A stretch of DNA of 64,000 nt from the NCBI RefSeq assembly GCF_009674495.1, contig NZ_WKJN01000002.1:279017-343016 (forward strand), in the 5' to 3' direction. Shown one piece after another: positions 54,901 through 63,557 of this stretch. Below the pieces are notes generated by a model, which was not told the DNA's origin, ran no database searches, and worked only from the letters and a program-made list of their open reading frames with translations. The number at the start of each line of letters is the position of its first letter. Positions within the stretch are counted from its first letter, which is position 1. Source of the DNA: Duganella alba. GTDB lineage: Bacteria > Pseudomonadota > Gammaproteobacteria > Burkholderiales > Burkholderiaceae_D. Both the position numbers and the translations under genes were made by a program.

Positions 54901-57900
54901 GGCGATCTGGGTGACTTTCAGCGCGGCGATCTGGTCGACCGACAGCTCGCCGATCTGCACGCTGGTCAGCGCGCGGATCTGCGCCGTGGTCAGGCCGGCG
55001 ATCGTCAGCGCATTGAGCTGCTCGGAGCTGAGCGCCGCCAGCAGGTTGGCCTTCAGGCCGGTGAGGCCCTGGGTGCTCAGCGCGGCCATGTGGGCGGCGT
55101 CGATCGCCCCCAGCTGATCGGTGTTCAGCGCGGCGATCTGGGCCGACTTGAAGAAGGCGAAGTCCTCGGCGTCGATGCCCGGCAATTGATCGGCCGTCAG
55201 GCCGGCCAGCGCCTTGATGCTCAGCGCGCCCACTTGGGCGCCACTCAGGGCGGCCAGCTGGGTCGAGTCCAGCACTGCGGTCTGGAGCGCGGTCAGGGCG
55301 CCGATCTGGCGCGTACTCAACAAGGCGATATCGTCGGCCGTCAGCGTCAGGATGCGGTCGGTGGACAGGCCGGCGATCTGGGTCGTGGTGTAGTCGGCCA
55401 GGTTGCCCAGCGCGGCCAGCTGCTCGGCGCTGAGGGCGCCGATCTGGGCCTGGGTGAAGGCGTTGATGCTGGCGCTGCTCAGCGCATGCAGCTGTTCGGT
55501 CAGCAACAGCGCCATCTGGTCCAGCGTCAGCGCGCGCAGCTGGGCCGAGCTGAGGGCGGCGAAGTCCTCGGTCTCGATGGCGTTGAGCTGGGCCTCGCTG
55601 AGGTGCGAGATCAGGCCGGTCGACAGCGAGCGCACCTGGGCGGTGCTCAGGGCGATCAGCTTGGCCTCGTTCAGGCCATCCACCTGGGCGCTGGTCAGCG
55701 CCGCCAGCTGGCTGGTCTTGAGGGAGGCCACGGCGTCGACCGACAGGCCGTCGAGCTGGTCGACGCCGAGGGCGCGCACCTGGTTGGAGGTGAGCGCGGT
55801 CAGGGTGCTGAGCGCGGCCAGCTGCGTGCTGTCCAGCCCGCTGATCTGGCGCGTGCTCAGGCTGGCGATTTCCTGGGTGGTCAGCACGCCATACTGGGCC
55901 AGCGACAGCGCCGCCAGCTGGGTGCTGCTGAGGGCGGCGATCTGGCGCGAGCTGAGGGCGCGCAGGTCGGCGTCCTCCAGCGCGGCCAGCTGGTCGGCCG
56001 ACAGCGCGGCGACGGCCAGGTTGGACAGCGCGCGGATCTGGGCCGTGGTCAGCGCCGGGATCTGGTCGGCGGTCAGGAACTGGATCTGGGCGCTGCTGAA
56101 GGCGGACAGCTGGGCGGTGCTCAGGTGCGCCACCTGGTCCGGCGTCAGGGCGATGATCTGGTCGGACGACATGCCGGCGATCTGCTTGGTGCCGAGGCCG
56201 CCCAGGCTGCCGAGCGCGGCAAACTGCAGGGTGTCCAGCGCGCCCAGCTGGGCCGCCGTCATGGCGCCGATTTCCTGCGAGGTGAAGGCCGACAGCTGGT
56301 CCAGCGTCAGCGCCGCCACCTGGTCGGTGCCGAGCGCCGCCACCTGCGCGGTGGACAGCGCGGCGATGTCGCCCAGGTCGATCGCGGCGATCTGGTCCGG
56401 CGTCAGCAGGGCCAGCGTGACGCCCAGGCCGCGGATCTGGGCGGTGGTCAGCGCCACGATCTGGTCGGCGCTGAGGGTATGCATCTGGTCGCTGTTGAGG
56501 GCTTGCAGCTGGCGCGTGCTCAGGGTGGCGATCTGCGGCAGCAGCAGGCTTTCGATCTGCGCCGTGGTCAGCGCGCGCACCTGGTTGGTGGTCAGCGGCG
56601 CCAGCGAGGTCAGGCTGTCGAGCTGGGCCAGCGACAGGCCGGCCACCTGGCGGGTGGTCAGGCTGGCCAGGATGGCGGTGCGCAGCGCCGCGAACTGCGG
56701 CGCGGTCAGCGCGCCCAGCTGGTCGCTGCTGAAGGCGGTGATCTGCCTGCTCGACAGGGCGCCGATGTCGACCACTTCAATCGCCGCCACCTGCTCGGTG
56801 GACAGCGCGGCCAGCGCGCCGGCGGTCAGGCTGCGCACCTGGGCGGTGGTCAGGGCGACGATCTGGCTGTCGGTCAGGGCGCCGATCTGGGCGCTGGTGA
56901 GGCCGGCGATCTGGCTGGTCTTGAGCGTGGCGATGCTGCTCAGGCTGGCGATCTGTTCGGTGGTCAGGGCGCCGATCTGCTTGCTGGTCAGCGCCGCCAG
57001 CGTGCTCAGCGCCGCCATCTGGGCGCTGCTCAGCGCGTGGATTTGCGCCGTGCTCAGCGCGGCGATGGTCTGCGTGCGCAGGCCGGCGATCTGGTTCAGC
57101 AGCAGGTGGCTGACCTGGTCGGTGGTGAGGCCGGCGATCTGCTTGGTCGACAGCGCCTGCAGGTCGACGATTTCCATCGCCTGCAGCTGGTCGGTGCTCA
57201 AGGCGGCCAGCTGGAGCGTGCTCAGCGCGCGGATCTGGGCCGTGCTGAGGATGGCGATTTCGTCGCTGGTCAGCGCGCTGGCCTGCTCGGTGGTGAGCGC
57301 GGCGATCTGTTTGGTGGTCAGGCTGGCCAGCGTCGCCAGCGGCAGCGCGACGATCTGGTCGGTGGTGAGGGCGGCGATGGCCGCCGTCGAGAAGCTGGCC
57401 AGCGACGGCAGGGCGGCGATCTGTTCGCTGCTCAGCACGGATTTCTGCAACGGCGTCAGCGCCGCCACTTCCTGCGTGGTCAGGGCGGCGATCAGGCGCG
57501 TGCTCAGCGACGCCACCTGGTCGGTGGTCAGCGAGGCCACCTGGCGCGTGCTCAGGCTCATGATGGCGCTGGCCGTCAGCGCATTGAGCTGTTCGGTGCC
57601 GATGGCCTGGATGGCCACGGTGTTGAGCGCGCGCAGCTGCTCGCTGTACATGCCGACCAGCTGGTTGGTGCCGAGCGCGGCCACCTGGTCGGCGCTGAGC
57701 GCGGCCACCTGGCTGGTTTTCAGCGAACGCAGGTCGGTCAGGTTCAGGTGCGCCACCTGGTCGCTGTGCAGCGCCTGCAGCTGGCGCGTGCTCAGCGCGC
57801 TCAGGGTTTGCAGCGCGTCGAGCTGGGCGTCGTTCAGCGCGCCCAGCTGCAGCGTGGTCAGGGCGGCGATTTCCTGGGTGGTCAGGGCGTTCAGCTTGCC

Positions 57901-60900
57901 GCTGATGCCCAGCAGCTGGTCGGTGGTGAGCACGGCGATCTGGCGCGTGCTCAGCGCCGCCAGGTCGCCGTTGCTGAGGGCGGCGATGCGGTCGGCCGCC
58001 AGCGCCGCCAGGGTGCTGGTGCTCAGCGCGCGCAGCTGGCTGGTGTTGAGCGCCACCATCTGGTCGCTGGTGATGGCGCCGGCCTGCACGGCCGACAGCG
58101 CGGCCAGCTGGACCGTCTGCAATTTGGCGAAGTCGCTGCTGCTCATCTGGGCGATCTGGTCGCTGGTCAGCGCGATGATCTGTTTGGTGGCCAGCGGCAG
58201 CAGTTGCAGCGCGGTCAGCTGCTCGCTGGTGAGCACGCTGATCTGCTGCGTCGTCAGCGCCCGCACGTCGGCGGTGGTGAAGGCGGCCAGCTGGTCGGCG
58301 GTCATGGCCATGATCTGGTCGGTGCTCAGACGGACGATCTGCGCGGTGCGCAGGGCGCCGATGTCGCGCGTTTCGATGGCGACGATGGCGTCGGTGCTGA
58401 GCACGCTGATGGCGGCGGTGTTGAGCGCGGCGATCTGGTCGCCGGTCAGCGCGGTGATCTGGGCCGGCGTCAGCGCGGCCAGCTGGTCGCTGCCGAGGCT
58501 GGCGATCTGACGGCTGTTCAGCGTGACCAGGTCGGCGTCGTTGAGGGCGGCCAGCTGGTCGCTGGTGAGCGCGTGGATCTGCAGCGTGGTCAGCACGCTG
58601 AGGTTGCGCAGGGCGTCGAGCTGCTCGTTGCTCAGCACGGCGATCTGGTCGCTGGTGAGGGCGACGGTTTCGGCGGTGCTCAGCGCGGCCATCTGCTCGG
58701 TCAGCAGCGCGGCGATCTGGGCGGTGGTCAGCTTGTTGATCTGCTGCGTGTTGAGCACGGCGATGTCGCGCGTCTCGATGGCCTGGATCTGGTCGGTGGT
58801 GAGGGCGGCGATGCCGGCCGCGCTCAGGCCGCGGAACTGGCCGCCGCTCAGGGCCACGATCTGCTCCAGCGTCAGCGACTGCACCTGGTCGGAGGTCAGC
58901 ACGCCAAGCTGGTTGCTGGCCAGCGAGGCCAGGTTGCGCGTCGACAGCGCGCTGATCTGATCGGTGGTGAAGGCCGCCAGCTGGCGGCTCGACATGCCGG
59001 CCAGGGTGCTCATGGCGTTCAGCTGGTCGTTGGTCAGCACCTGGATCTGGTCGGTGCCGAGGGCGCCCACGGCTGCACTGCTGAGCGCGGTAAACTGGTC
59101 GGTGGTCAGCGCCGACAACTGGTCGGTCGACAGGCGCGCCACCTGGCCGGTGCGCAGCGCGGCGATGTCGCGCGTTTCAATCAGCACCAGCTGGTCGACG
59201 GTCAGCTGGTTGAGCATGGCGGTGCTCATGTCCGCATACTGGCCGGCGGTCAGTTCGATGATCTGGTCGCTGGTCAGCGCGTGGATCTGGTCGGCGGTCA
59301 GCGCGGCCAGCTGGACGCTGGTCAGCGCCACCACGTCGCGGCTTTCCAGCGACATCACCTGGTCGGTGGTGAGCGCCTGGATTTGCGTGGTGGTCAGCGG
59401 CACCAGCGATTTCAGCGCCATGATCTGCTCGGTGGTCAGCGCGGCGATCTGGTCCGGCGTCAGGGCCCGTTCGGCGTCGCTGTTGAGCGCGGCGATCTGG
59501 TCGGTGGCGAGCGCCAGCAGCTGCTCGGCCGACAGCACGCGCACCTGGCCCGAGCCGAGCATGGCGACGTCGCGGGTTTCCAGCGCCTGCAGCTGGGTCC
59601 CGGTCAGTTCGCTCAGCAGGGCGGTGCCCAGCGTCGTCATCTGCGTGGTCGACAGCGCCACCAGCTGGTCCGAGGTCAGCGCCTGCACCTGTTCCAGGCC
59701 CAGCGCGGCCAACTGGGCGCTGCTGAGGGTGGCGATGGTCTTGGTCTCCAGCGCGGCGACCTGTTCGGTGGTGAGGGCGGCGATCTGCGCGGTGGTCAGC
59801 GGCAGCAGGGTCTTGATGGCGACGATCTGCTCGGTGGTCATGGCCGCCAGCTGGTCCGGGCGCAGGGCCTGGGCGTCGTCGGTGGTCATGGCGTAGATCT
59901 GGTCGGTGGTCAGCGCCACCAGCTGGTCGTTGGTGAGCGCGCGGACCTGCGCCGTGTTGAGCGCGCGGATGTCGCGCGTTTCGATGGCGGCGATCTGGCT
60001 GGCGCTGAGCTGGCCGATGACGGCGGTGCTCAGGGTGCCGACCTGGGTCGAGGTCAGCATCACCACCTGGTCGGTGGTCAGGGCGGCGATCTGGTCCGGC
60101 GTCAGCGCGCCGAGCTGGTCGCTGTTGAGCGCCACCAGGTCGCGGCTTTCCAGCGTGGTCAGCTGATCGGTGGTAAGGGCGGCGAATTGCGCGGTGGTCA
60201 GCAGCAGCAGGTTTTTCAGCGCGGCGATCTGCTCGCTGCTGAGGACGCTGATCTGGTCGGGGCGCAGGCTCGACAGCATGTTGCTTGGCAGCGCCGCGAA
60301 CTGGTCGGTGCTCATGCCCTGCAACTGCTCGTAGCTCAGGGTGCGCAGCTGGCTGCTGGTCAGGGCCGGCACGTCGCGCGTTTCCAGCGCCGCCAGCTGC
60401 TCGACCGTCAACTGGCTCAGCATGGCGGTGCTCAGCGTGCCCACCTGGGTGCTGCTCAGCGCCACGATCTGGTCGGTGCCGAGGGTGACGATCTGGTCCG
60501 GGCTCAGCGCGGCCAGCTGGTTGCTGCTGAGGGCGGCGATGGTCTTGGTGGTCAGCGCGGCGATCTGGTCCAGCGTCAGGCCGCCGATCTGGGCCGAATT
60601 GAGCGGCGCCAGCGAGGCCAGCGCATTGAGCTGGTCGGTGCTGAGGACGCTGATCTGTTCGGCCAGCAGGGCGGCGACTTCATTGCTGCGCAGCGCATGC
60701 GCCTGGTCGGTGCTGAGGGCGATCAGCTGCCAGTCGGCCAGCGTGCGGATCTGCTGGCTGGACAGCCAGACCAAGTCGCGCGTTTCGATGGCGGCGATCT
60801 GGTCGGCCGACAGCGCCGCCAGCGAGGCGGTGGCCAGGGTGCTGACCTGCAGCGTGCTCAACTGGGCGATCTGGTCGGTGCTCAAGGCGCTCAACTGGAC

Positions 60901-61479
60901 GGCGCTGAGGGTGTTGATCTGGTCGGTGCGCAAGGCCTGCAGCGCCTGCGAACTGAGCGACAGCAGCTGGTCGGCGGTCAGCGCGGTGACGGCGCTGGTG
61001 CTGAAGGCGCGCAGCTGCGCCGTGGTCAGCGCGGAGAACTGCTCGACGGTCAGGTTGGGCAGCTGGTTGGAATTGACGGCGGCGATCTGCTGGGTGCGCA
61101 GCACGCGCAGGTCGTCGGTTTCCAGCGCGGCGAACTGGCTGGCCGACAGCGCGCCGACCTGGCCGGTGGTCAGCGCCAGCATGTCCTGGGTGGTCAGCGC
61201 CACCAGCTGGTCGCCGTTCAGGCCCGCCAGCACGGCGGTCGGGATCGCGGCCAGCTGGCTGGTGCGCAGCGCCTGGATGCCGTCGGTGGTCATGCCGCCC
61301 AGGCTGCTTGCGGTGAGCTGGGTCATGCTGAGGGTGGTCAGCGCCCGCACCTGGTCGGTGCTGAACCAGCTTAATTGGTCCGAGGTCAGGGCCTGCATGT
61401 CTTCACTGACCAAGGCGGCGATCTGCGCGGTCCCAATGGCCGCGATTTGGTCAGAATTCAGGTTGGCGATAATCGTCAT
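51928..61479 (-). CDS. Giant octapeptide-repeat protein with C-terminal EF-hand-like domain (3183 residues)
   Basis: This function is unknown. Residues about 5-2930 are tandem degenerate octapeptides L-[ST]-[ST]-x-Q-[ILV]-x-[AS]. They are organised as seven octads, a six-residue spacer such as LKSLVP, and nine octads, 134 residues in all; the first octad of each block is acidic (IETRDIAA-like). Residues about 2930-3183 are a different domain with VLDLDGLGI, GDGLLALDRNGDGVIN and calcium-loop-like DxNxDG motifs at D2977, D3014 and D3036, common in very large secreted proteins. There is no Sec signal and almost no cysteine. GGAG precedes the ATG at 61479. The gene is codirectional with fliOPQR, 73 bp after fliR, so export by the flagellar or a type I system is possible but unproven. 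Confidence 0.9.
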   Translation of the reverse strand: MTIIANLNSDQIAAIGTAQIAALVSEDMQALTSDQLSWFSTDQVRALTTLSMTQLTASSLGGMTTDGIQALRTSQLAAIPTAVLAGLNGDQLVALTTQDMLALTTGQVGALSASQFAALETDDLRVLRTQQIAAVNSNQLPNLTVEQFSALTTAQLRAFSTSAVTALTADQLLSLSSQALQALRTDQINTLSAVQLSALSTDQIAQLSTLQVSTLATASLAALSADQIAAIETRDLVWLSSQQIRTLADWQLIALSTDQAHALRSNEVAALLAEQISVLSTDQLNALASLAPLNSAQIGGLTLDQIAALTTKTIAALSSNQLAALSPDQIVTLGTDQIVALSSTQVGTLSTAMLSQLTVEQLAALETRDVPALTSSQLRTLSYEQLQGMSTDQFAALPSNMLSSLRPDQISVLSSEQIAALKNLLLLTTAQFAALTTDQLTTLESRDLVALNSDQLGALTPDQIAALTTDQVVMLTSTQVGTLSTAVIGQLSASQIAAIETRDIRALNTAQVRALTNDQLVALTTDQIYAMTTDDAQALRPDQLAAMTTEQIVAIKTLLPLTTAQIAALTTEQVAALETKTIATLSSAQLAALGLEQVQALTSDQLVALSTTQMTTLGTALLSELTGTQLQALETRDVAMLGSGQVRVLSAEQLLALATDQIAALNSDAERALTPDQIAALTTEQIMALKSLVPLTTTQIQALTTDQVMSLESRDVVALTSVQLAALTADQIHALTSDQIIELTAGQYADMSTAMLNQLTVDQLVLIETRDIAALRTGQVARLSTDQLSALTTDQFTALSSAAVGALGTDQIQVLTNDQLNAMSTLAGMSSRQLAAFTTDQISALSTRNLASLASNQLGVLTSDQVQSLTLEQIVALSGGQFRGLSAAGIAALTTDQIQAIETRDIAVLNTQQINKLTTAQIAALLTEQMAALSTAETVALTSDQIAVLSNEQLDALRNLSVLTTLQIHALTSDQLAALNDADLVTLNSRQIASLGSDQLAALTPAQITALTGDQIAALNTAAISVLSTDAIVAIETRDIGALRTAQIVRLSTDQIMAMTADQLAAFTTADVRALTTQQISVLTSEQLTALQLLPLATKQIIALTSDQIAQMSSSDFAKLQTVQLAALSAVQAGAITSDQMVALNTSQLRALSTSTLAALAADRIAALSNGDLAALSTRQIAVLTTDQLLGISGKLNALTTQEIAALTTLQLGALNDAQLDALQTLSALSTRQLQALHSDQVAHLNLTDLRSLKTSQVAALSADQVAALGTNQLVGMYSEQLRALNTVAIQAIGTEQLNALTASAIMSLSTRQVASLTTDQVASLSTRLIAALTTQEVAALTPLQKSVLSSEQIAALPSLASFSTAAIAALTTDQIVALPLATLASLTTKQIAALTTEQASALTSDEIAILSTAQIRALSTLQLAALSTDQLQAMEIVDLQALSTKQIAGLTTDQVSHLLLNQIAGLRTQTIAALSTAQIHALSSAQMAALSTLAALTSKQIGALTTEQIASLSSIATLKTSQIAGLTSAQIGALTDSQIVALTTAQVRSLTAGALAALSTEQVAAIEVVDIGALSSRQITAFSSDQLGALTAPQFAALRTAILASLTTRQVAGLSLAQLDSLTSLAPLTTNQVRALTTAQIESLLLPQIATLSTRQLQALNSDQMHTLSADQIVALTTAQIRGLGVTLALLTPDQIAAIDLGDIAALSTAQVAALGTDQVAALTLDQLSAFTSQEIGAMTAAQLGALDTLQFAALGSLGGLGTKQIAGMSSDQIIALTPDQVAHLSTAQLSAFSSAQIQFLTADQIPALTTAQIRALSNLAVAALSADQLAALEDADLRALSSRQIAALSSTQLAALSLAQYGVLTTQEIASLSTRQISGLDSTQLAALSTLTALTSNQVRALGVDQLDGLSVDAVASLKTSQLAALTSAQVDGLNEAKLIALSTAQVRSLSTGLISHLSEAQLNAIETEDFAALSSAQLRALTLDQMALLLTEQLHALSSASINAFTQAQIGALSAEQLAALGNLADYTTTQIAGLSTDRILTLTADDIALLSTRQIGALTALQTAVLDSTQLAALSGAQVGALSIKALAGLTADQLPGIDAEDFAFFKSAQIAALNTDQLGAIDAAHMAALSTQGLTGLKANLLAALSSEQLNALTIAGLTTAQIRALTSVQIGELSVDQIAALKVTQIAALSNAQVGGLTTDQIIALETGDLLAMSTRTLQSLSTDQIAAIEGADLAVLKSTQIGALTSAQFGALTTDQMGFLSTAAMAGLTVAQVHNLSSDQMVALTGGQLRALSTKAIAALNSDQFGAIEAADIGSLSTAQIVALGTADIKIIHNDQLLGLNSVQVRALTTSQVAALSSEQLAILPVGWLSTRQLPALSTENLSQFDDSQLSLLSTAQIASLSSKQIATLTLHQIQALSVPQWRAMNTAAIRALSSEQLAAMEQEDLAGLKTNQFAALTTVQIGQLSVDQMSQLSTAEIAAMTAPQIKVLSTDQLAALSSLNPLTTTQFSGLTSEQLLSLDATHIAALKTSQIASLTKAQLQILGTDQIIALTTAQARALALTSLGGLTTDQMLAMEGEDLAALSSAQLAALNTAQVSALTADQLSNLKSAQLGGLTAADIKVLGTDQLNALVTLGTLNDGQVGALTTDQLGALDDDSFLSLRSAQMAALKAAQVAALATDQLVNLTTAQISGLTLTALTTDQFPLLSLTAIGGLTSTQVGTLKTTQLSVLTAAQLSALSTRALAALSATQIKGLTTDQLSGMSTLAGFTTTQIPGLTSDQVAALSDTLFDTLTTRQLAALATAQIAGLTTEQIATLNTTDIGALSALALNALNSDQVTALDATDVAALKTSQLVGLKATTVQLFSADQFKALTTGQLKSLIATQLKAISTEQLAALSMAQATALLANPQKGSLSTEQLAALTASPLVLDLDGLGISTLNINAGVTFDIRADGSKVNTGWVGSGDGLLALDRNGDGVINDGGELFGTATSSAGGGKSANGFAALADIDSNHDGVIDRQDALFGDLRVWVDANADGVSQADELKTLASLHIASLTVAAQGVKDFDNGNWIGLQSSYTSTDGSTHAMSDVWFQAGHASDVGALTSAIGSYGQQAAAPAAATTTRLDTTPASGLNTSVAALAAQLQHYQATSALSGTATAQHDDWLRRQASASHAILAAK
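52690..61470 (-). repeat. 24-bp / 402-bp hierarchical tandem repeat
   Basis: The DNA under the octapeptides is a degenerate 24-bp tandem array. A higher-order period is exact over several blocks: the codons for the E-T-R-D octad (gtcgcgcgtttc or close variants on the plus strand) begin at 60775, 60373, 59971, 59569, 59167, 58765 and 58363, each 402 bp apart. Next to the N-terminus one block is 336 bp (61111 to 60775), and towards the C-terminus blocks vary by one or a few codons (399 bp from 58363 to 57964). The array supports long shadow ORFs on both strands. Confidence 0.92.
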
Positions 61480-61552
61480 TGCAGGTCTCCCGGAGAGCCT
61501 CCATGATACGCGCTAAATTGCCTCATGGAAACCAATAATCAACTGGATGGCG

Positions 61553-62404
61553 TTATTCCGTCAGGCGTTGAAGCTCGGGAGGCCGAACCGGCAACTTTGC
61601 CGGTTTGGCTACTTCCGGTCGCTGGGACCAGGTCCGAGGCATCAGGCGCACGCGCTCTATGCCATCCAAAAACAGGTTCTGCATCGGCATTCCCAGGTAC
61701 GGCAGCGTCATGGCGATGACCAGCAAGCCGACGCCCAGCGTAATCGGGAACCCGATGCCAAATAAATTCAGTTGCGGCGCGGCGCGGGTCAGTATCCCCA
61801 GCGCCACGTTGGTAATCAGTAAAGCCGCGACGATGGGCAGCGACAGCTGCACCCCGACGCTGAAAATCTTGCCGCCCCAGTCGGCCAGCTGCTTGAAGCC
61901 GCCGCCGTACACCGGCAGCGCCGACACCGGCAAGGTGGAAAAACTCTCCACCAGCGCCGACAGCAGCACCAGGTGGGCGTTCACCGCCAGGAAGGCCATG
62001 GTCGCCAGCAGCGACAGGAACTGGCTGATGGCCGACGAGCGGCCCTGGGTGTTCGGGTCGAAAAAGGACGCGAAGCCCAGGCCCATGGTCGAACTGGAAA
62101 TTTCCCCCGCCATTTCCACCGCCGCGAAAATCACGCGGATGCTGAAACCCATCGCCAGACCGATCAACATTTCCTGCATGACAATCAGCAGGCCGGCCCA
62201 CGACATCGGATCGGTGGCCGGCCAGGCCGGCACGGCCGGCGCCACGATGGCGGCCAGCATCACCCCCAGGCTGATCTTGACGCTGGCCGGCACCGCGCTA
62301 TTGCCAAACAGCGGCGAGGCGGCGATCAGGGCCAGGATGCGGGTCAATGGCCACAGCAGGCCGGCGATCCACATATTGATATCGGCAGAAGAGACGGTCA
62401 GCAT
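61553..62404 (-). CDS. fliR: Flagellar export-gate protein FliR
   Basis: FliR is part of the FliPQR core of the flagellar export gate in the MS ring. The 283-residue protein has about six hydrophobic segments starting at residue 12, with GLAMGFSIRVIFAAVEMAGEISSSTMGLGFASFFDP near residue 85, a family hallmark, and LPIVAALLITNVALGILTRAAPQLNLFGIGF. The C-terminal 30 residues are Pro- and Lys-rich. It lies 89 bp after fliQ, an unusually wide gap, and is followed 73 bp later by the giant repeat gene. Confidence 0.96.
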   Translation of the reverse strand: MLTVSSADINMWIAGLLWPLTRILALIAASPLFGNSAVPASVKISLGVMLAAIVAPAVPAWPATDPMSWAGLLIVMQEMLIGLAMGFSIRVIFAAVEMAGEISSSTMGLGFASFFDPNTQGRSSAISQFLSLLATMAFLAVNAHLVLLSALVESFSTLPVSALPVYGGGFKQLADWGGKIFSVGVQLSLPIVAALLITNVALGILTRAAPQLNLFGIGFPITLGVGLLVIAMTLPYLGMPMQNLFLDGIERVRLMPRTWSQRPEVAKPAKLPVRPPELQRLTE

Positions 62405-62493
62405 AAGGGTCTGTTACATTTCCGTCCGGCATCTTTTTATATTGTAGACGAACTTTTTGGTAAAAAGAAAACTGTTACAAATTGGTAAACATG

Positions 62494-62763
62494 CTAGCCG
62501 ACCATCATGGGGATGCCGCCGAAGACTTCGCGCATGTAGTCGAGCATGACCGACAGCATCCACGGTCCGGCCACCACCAGCGCCACAAACACGCCGACCA
62601 GCTTGGGGATGAAGGACAGCGTCTGCTCGTTGATCTGGGTGGCGGCCTGGAAGATGCTGACCACCAGGCCGATGGCCAGCGCCACCAGCAGCAGCGGGGC
62701 GGCGATCATCAGGGTGATTTCCATGGCATGTTTGCCCATGGTCATTACGCTTTCGGGCGTCAT
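62494..62763 (-). CDS. fliQ: Flagellar export-gate protein FliQ
   Basis: FliQ is the small two-helix gate subunit. The 89-residue protein starts MTPESVMTMGKHAMEITLMIA, has two transmembrane helices (about 17-40 and 52-75) and the family segment IFQAATQINEQTLSFIPKLV. It begins eight bases after the fliP stop. Confidence 0.96.
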   Translation of the reverse strand: MTPESVMTMGKHAMEITLMIAAPLLLVALAIGLVVSIFQAATQINEQTLSFIPKLVGVFVALVVAGPWMLSVMLDYMREVFGGIPMMVG

Positions 62764-62771
62764 GGCGGCTC

Positions 62772-63557
62772 CTAGTAAAAACTCTGGGCCAGCGAGCCGA
62801 GCAGCAACTGCCAGCCGTCCACCAGCACAAACAGCATCAGCTTGAATGGCAGCGAGATCACCGCCGGCGACATCATCATCATGCCCATCGACATCAGTAC
62901 AGAGGCGACCACCATGTCGATGATCAGAAATGGAATGAAGATGGCAAAGCCGATCTGGAACGCGGTTTTCAGCTCGCTGGTGACGAAGGCCGGCACCAGG
63001 ATGCGCAGCGGCACGTCTTCCGGCCCCTGCAGGGCGGGGCCGCGCGACAGTTTGACGAACAGCGCCAGGTCGGCCTCGCGGGTCTGCTTGAGCATGAAAG
63101 TTTTTAATGGCGCGGCGCCCTTGTCGAGCGCCTGACTCATGTTCAGCTTGTTTTCCTGCAACGGCAGATAGGCTTCGTTGTAGATCTTGTCGAAGGTCGG
63201 GCCCATGACGAACAGGGTCAGGAACAGCGCCAGGCCGACCATCACCTGGTTCGGCGGCGCCGACTGCGTGCCCAGCGCCTGGCGCAGCAGCGACAGCACG
63301 ATGATGATGCGGGTGAAGCTGGTCATCAACAGCAGCGCGGCCGGGATGAAGGTCAGCGCCGTCATCAACAGCATGGTCTGGATCGGCAGCGTGTAATTGG
63401 TGCCGCCGCCTGCCGCAGGGGTGCTGGTCAGTGCGGGAATGCCGATGCTCGATTCGGCGCCGGCCGCCAGCGGCAGCGCCAGCACGGCCAGGGTCAGCAG
63501 GGCTTTTGCGGCCGCCGGGACCGCTTCCGCCATGCGCGGGGACAGCTTATTTGCCAT
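62772..63557 (-). CDS. fliP: Flagellar export-gate protein FliP
   Basis: FliP is the main gate subunit and is made with a cleavable signal peptide (hydrophobic core [17 protein letters not shown]). The 261-residue protein has [23 protein letters not shown] near residue 80, [15 protein letters not shown] and the C-terminal [23 protein letters not shown]. The ATG at 63557 overlaps the fliO end by 11 bases; an internal Met codon at 63533 is an alternative start. It is in the fliO-P-Q-R order. Confidence 0.96.
   Translation of the reverse strand: MANKLSPRMAEAVPAAAKALLTLAVLALPLAAGAESSIGIPALTSTPAAGGGTNYTLPIQTMLLMTALTFIPAALLLMTSFTRIIIVLSLLRQALGTQSAPPNQVMVGLALFLTLFVMGPTFDKIYNEAYLPLQENKLNMSQALDKGAAPLKTFMLKQTREADLALFVKLSRGPALQGPEDVPLRILVPAFVTSELKTAFQIGFAIFIPFLIIDMVVASVLMSMGMMMMSPAVISLPFKLMLFVLVDGWQLLLGSLAQSFY

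Noticed and set aside
54043..61374. A 2443-codon open frame on the plus strand opposite the giant repeat gene
   Set aside because: It is a shadow created by the 24-bp repeat and high GC. Its product is a Gly/Arg/Gln-rich mixture without domains, while the minus frame has regular octads, a ribosome-binding site and a calcium-loop domain.
52690..61470. CRISPR-like or minisatellite array
   Set aside because: The repeats are contiguous without unique spacers, are in frame with a protein and vary as coding sequence does.
51928..61479. TAL-effector-like DNA-binding repeat
   Set aside because: The LT-x-x-Q-[IV] start of each octad recalls the LTPEQVVAI of TAL repeats, but the unit is 8 and not 33-34 residues and has no variable di-residue.
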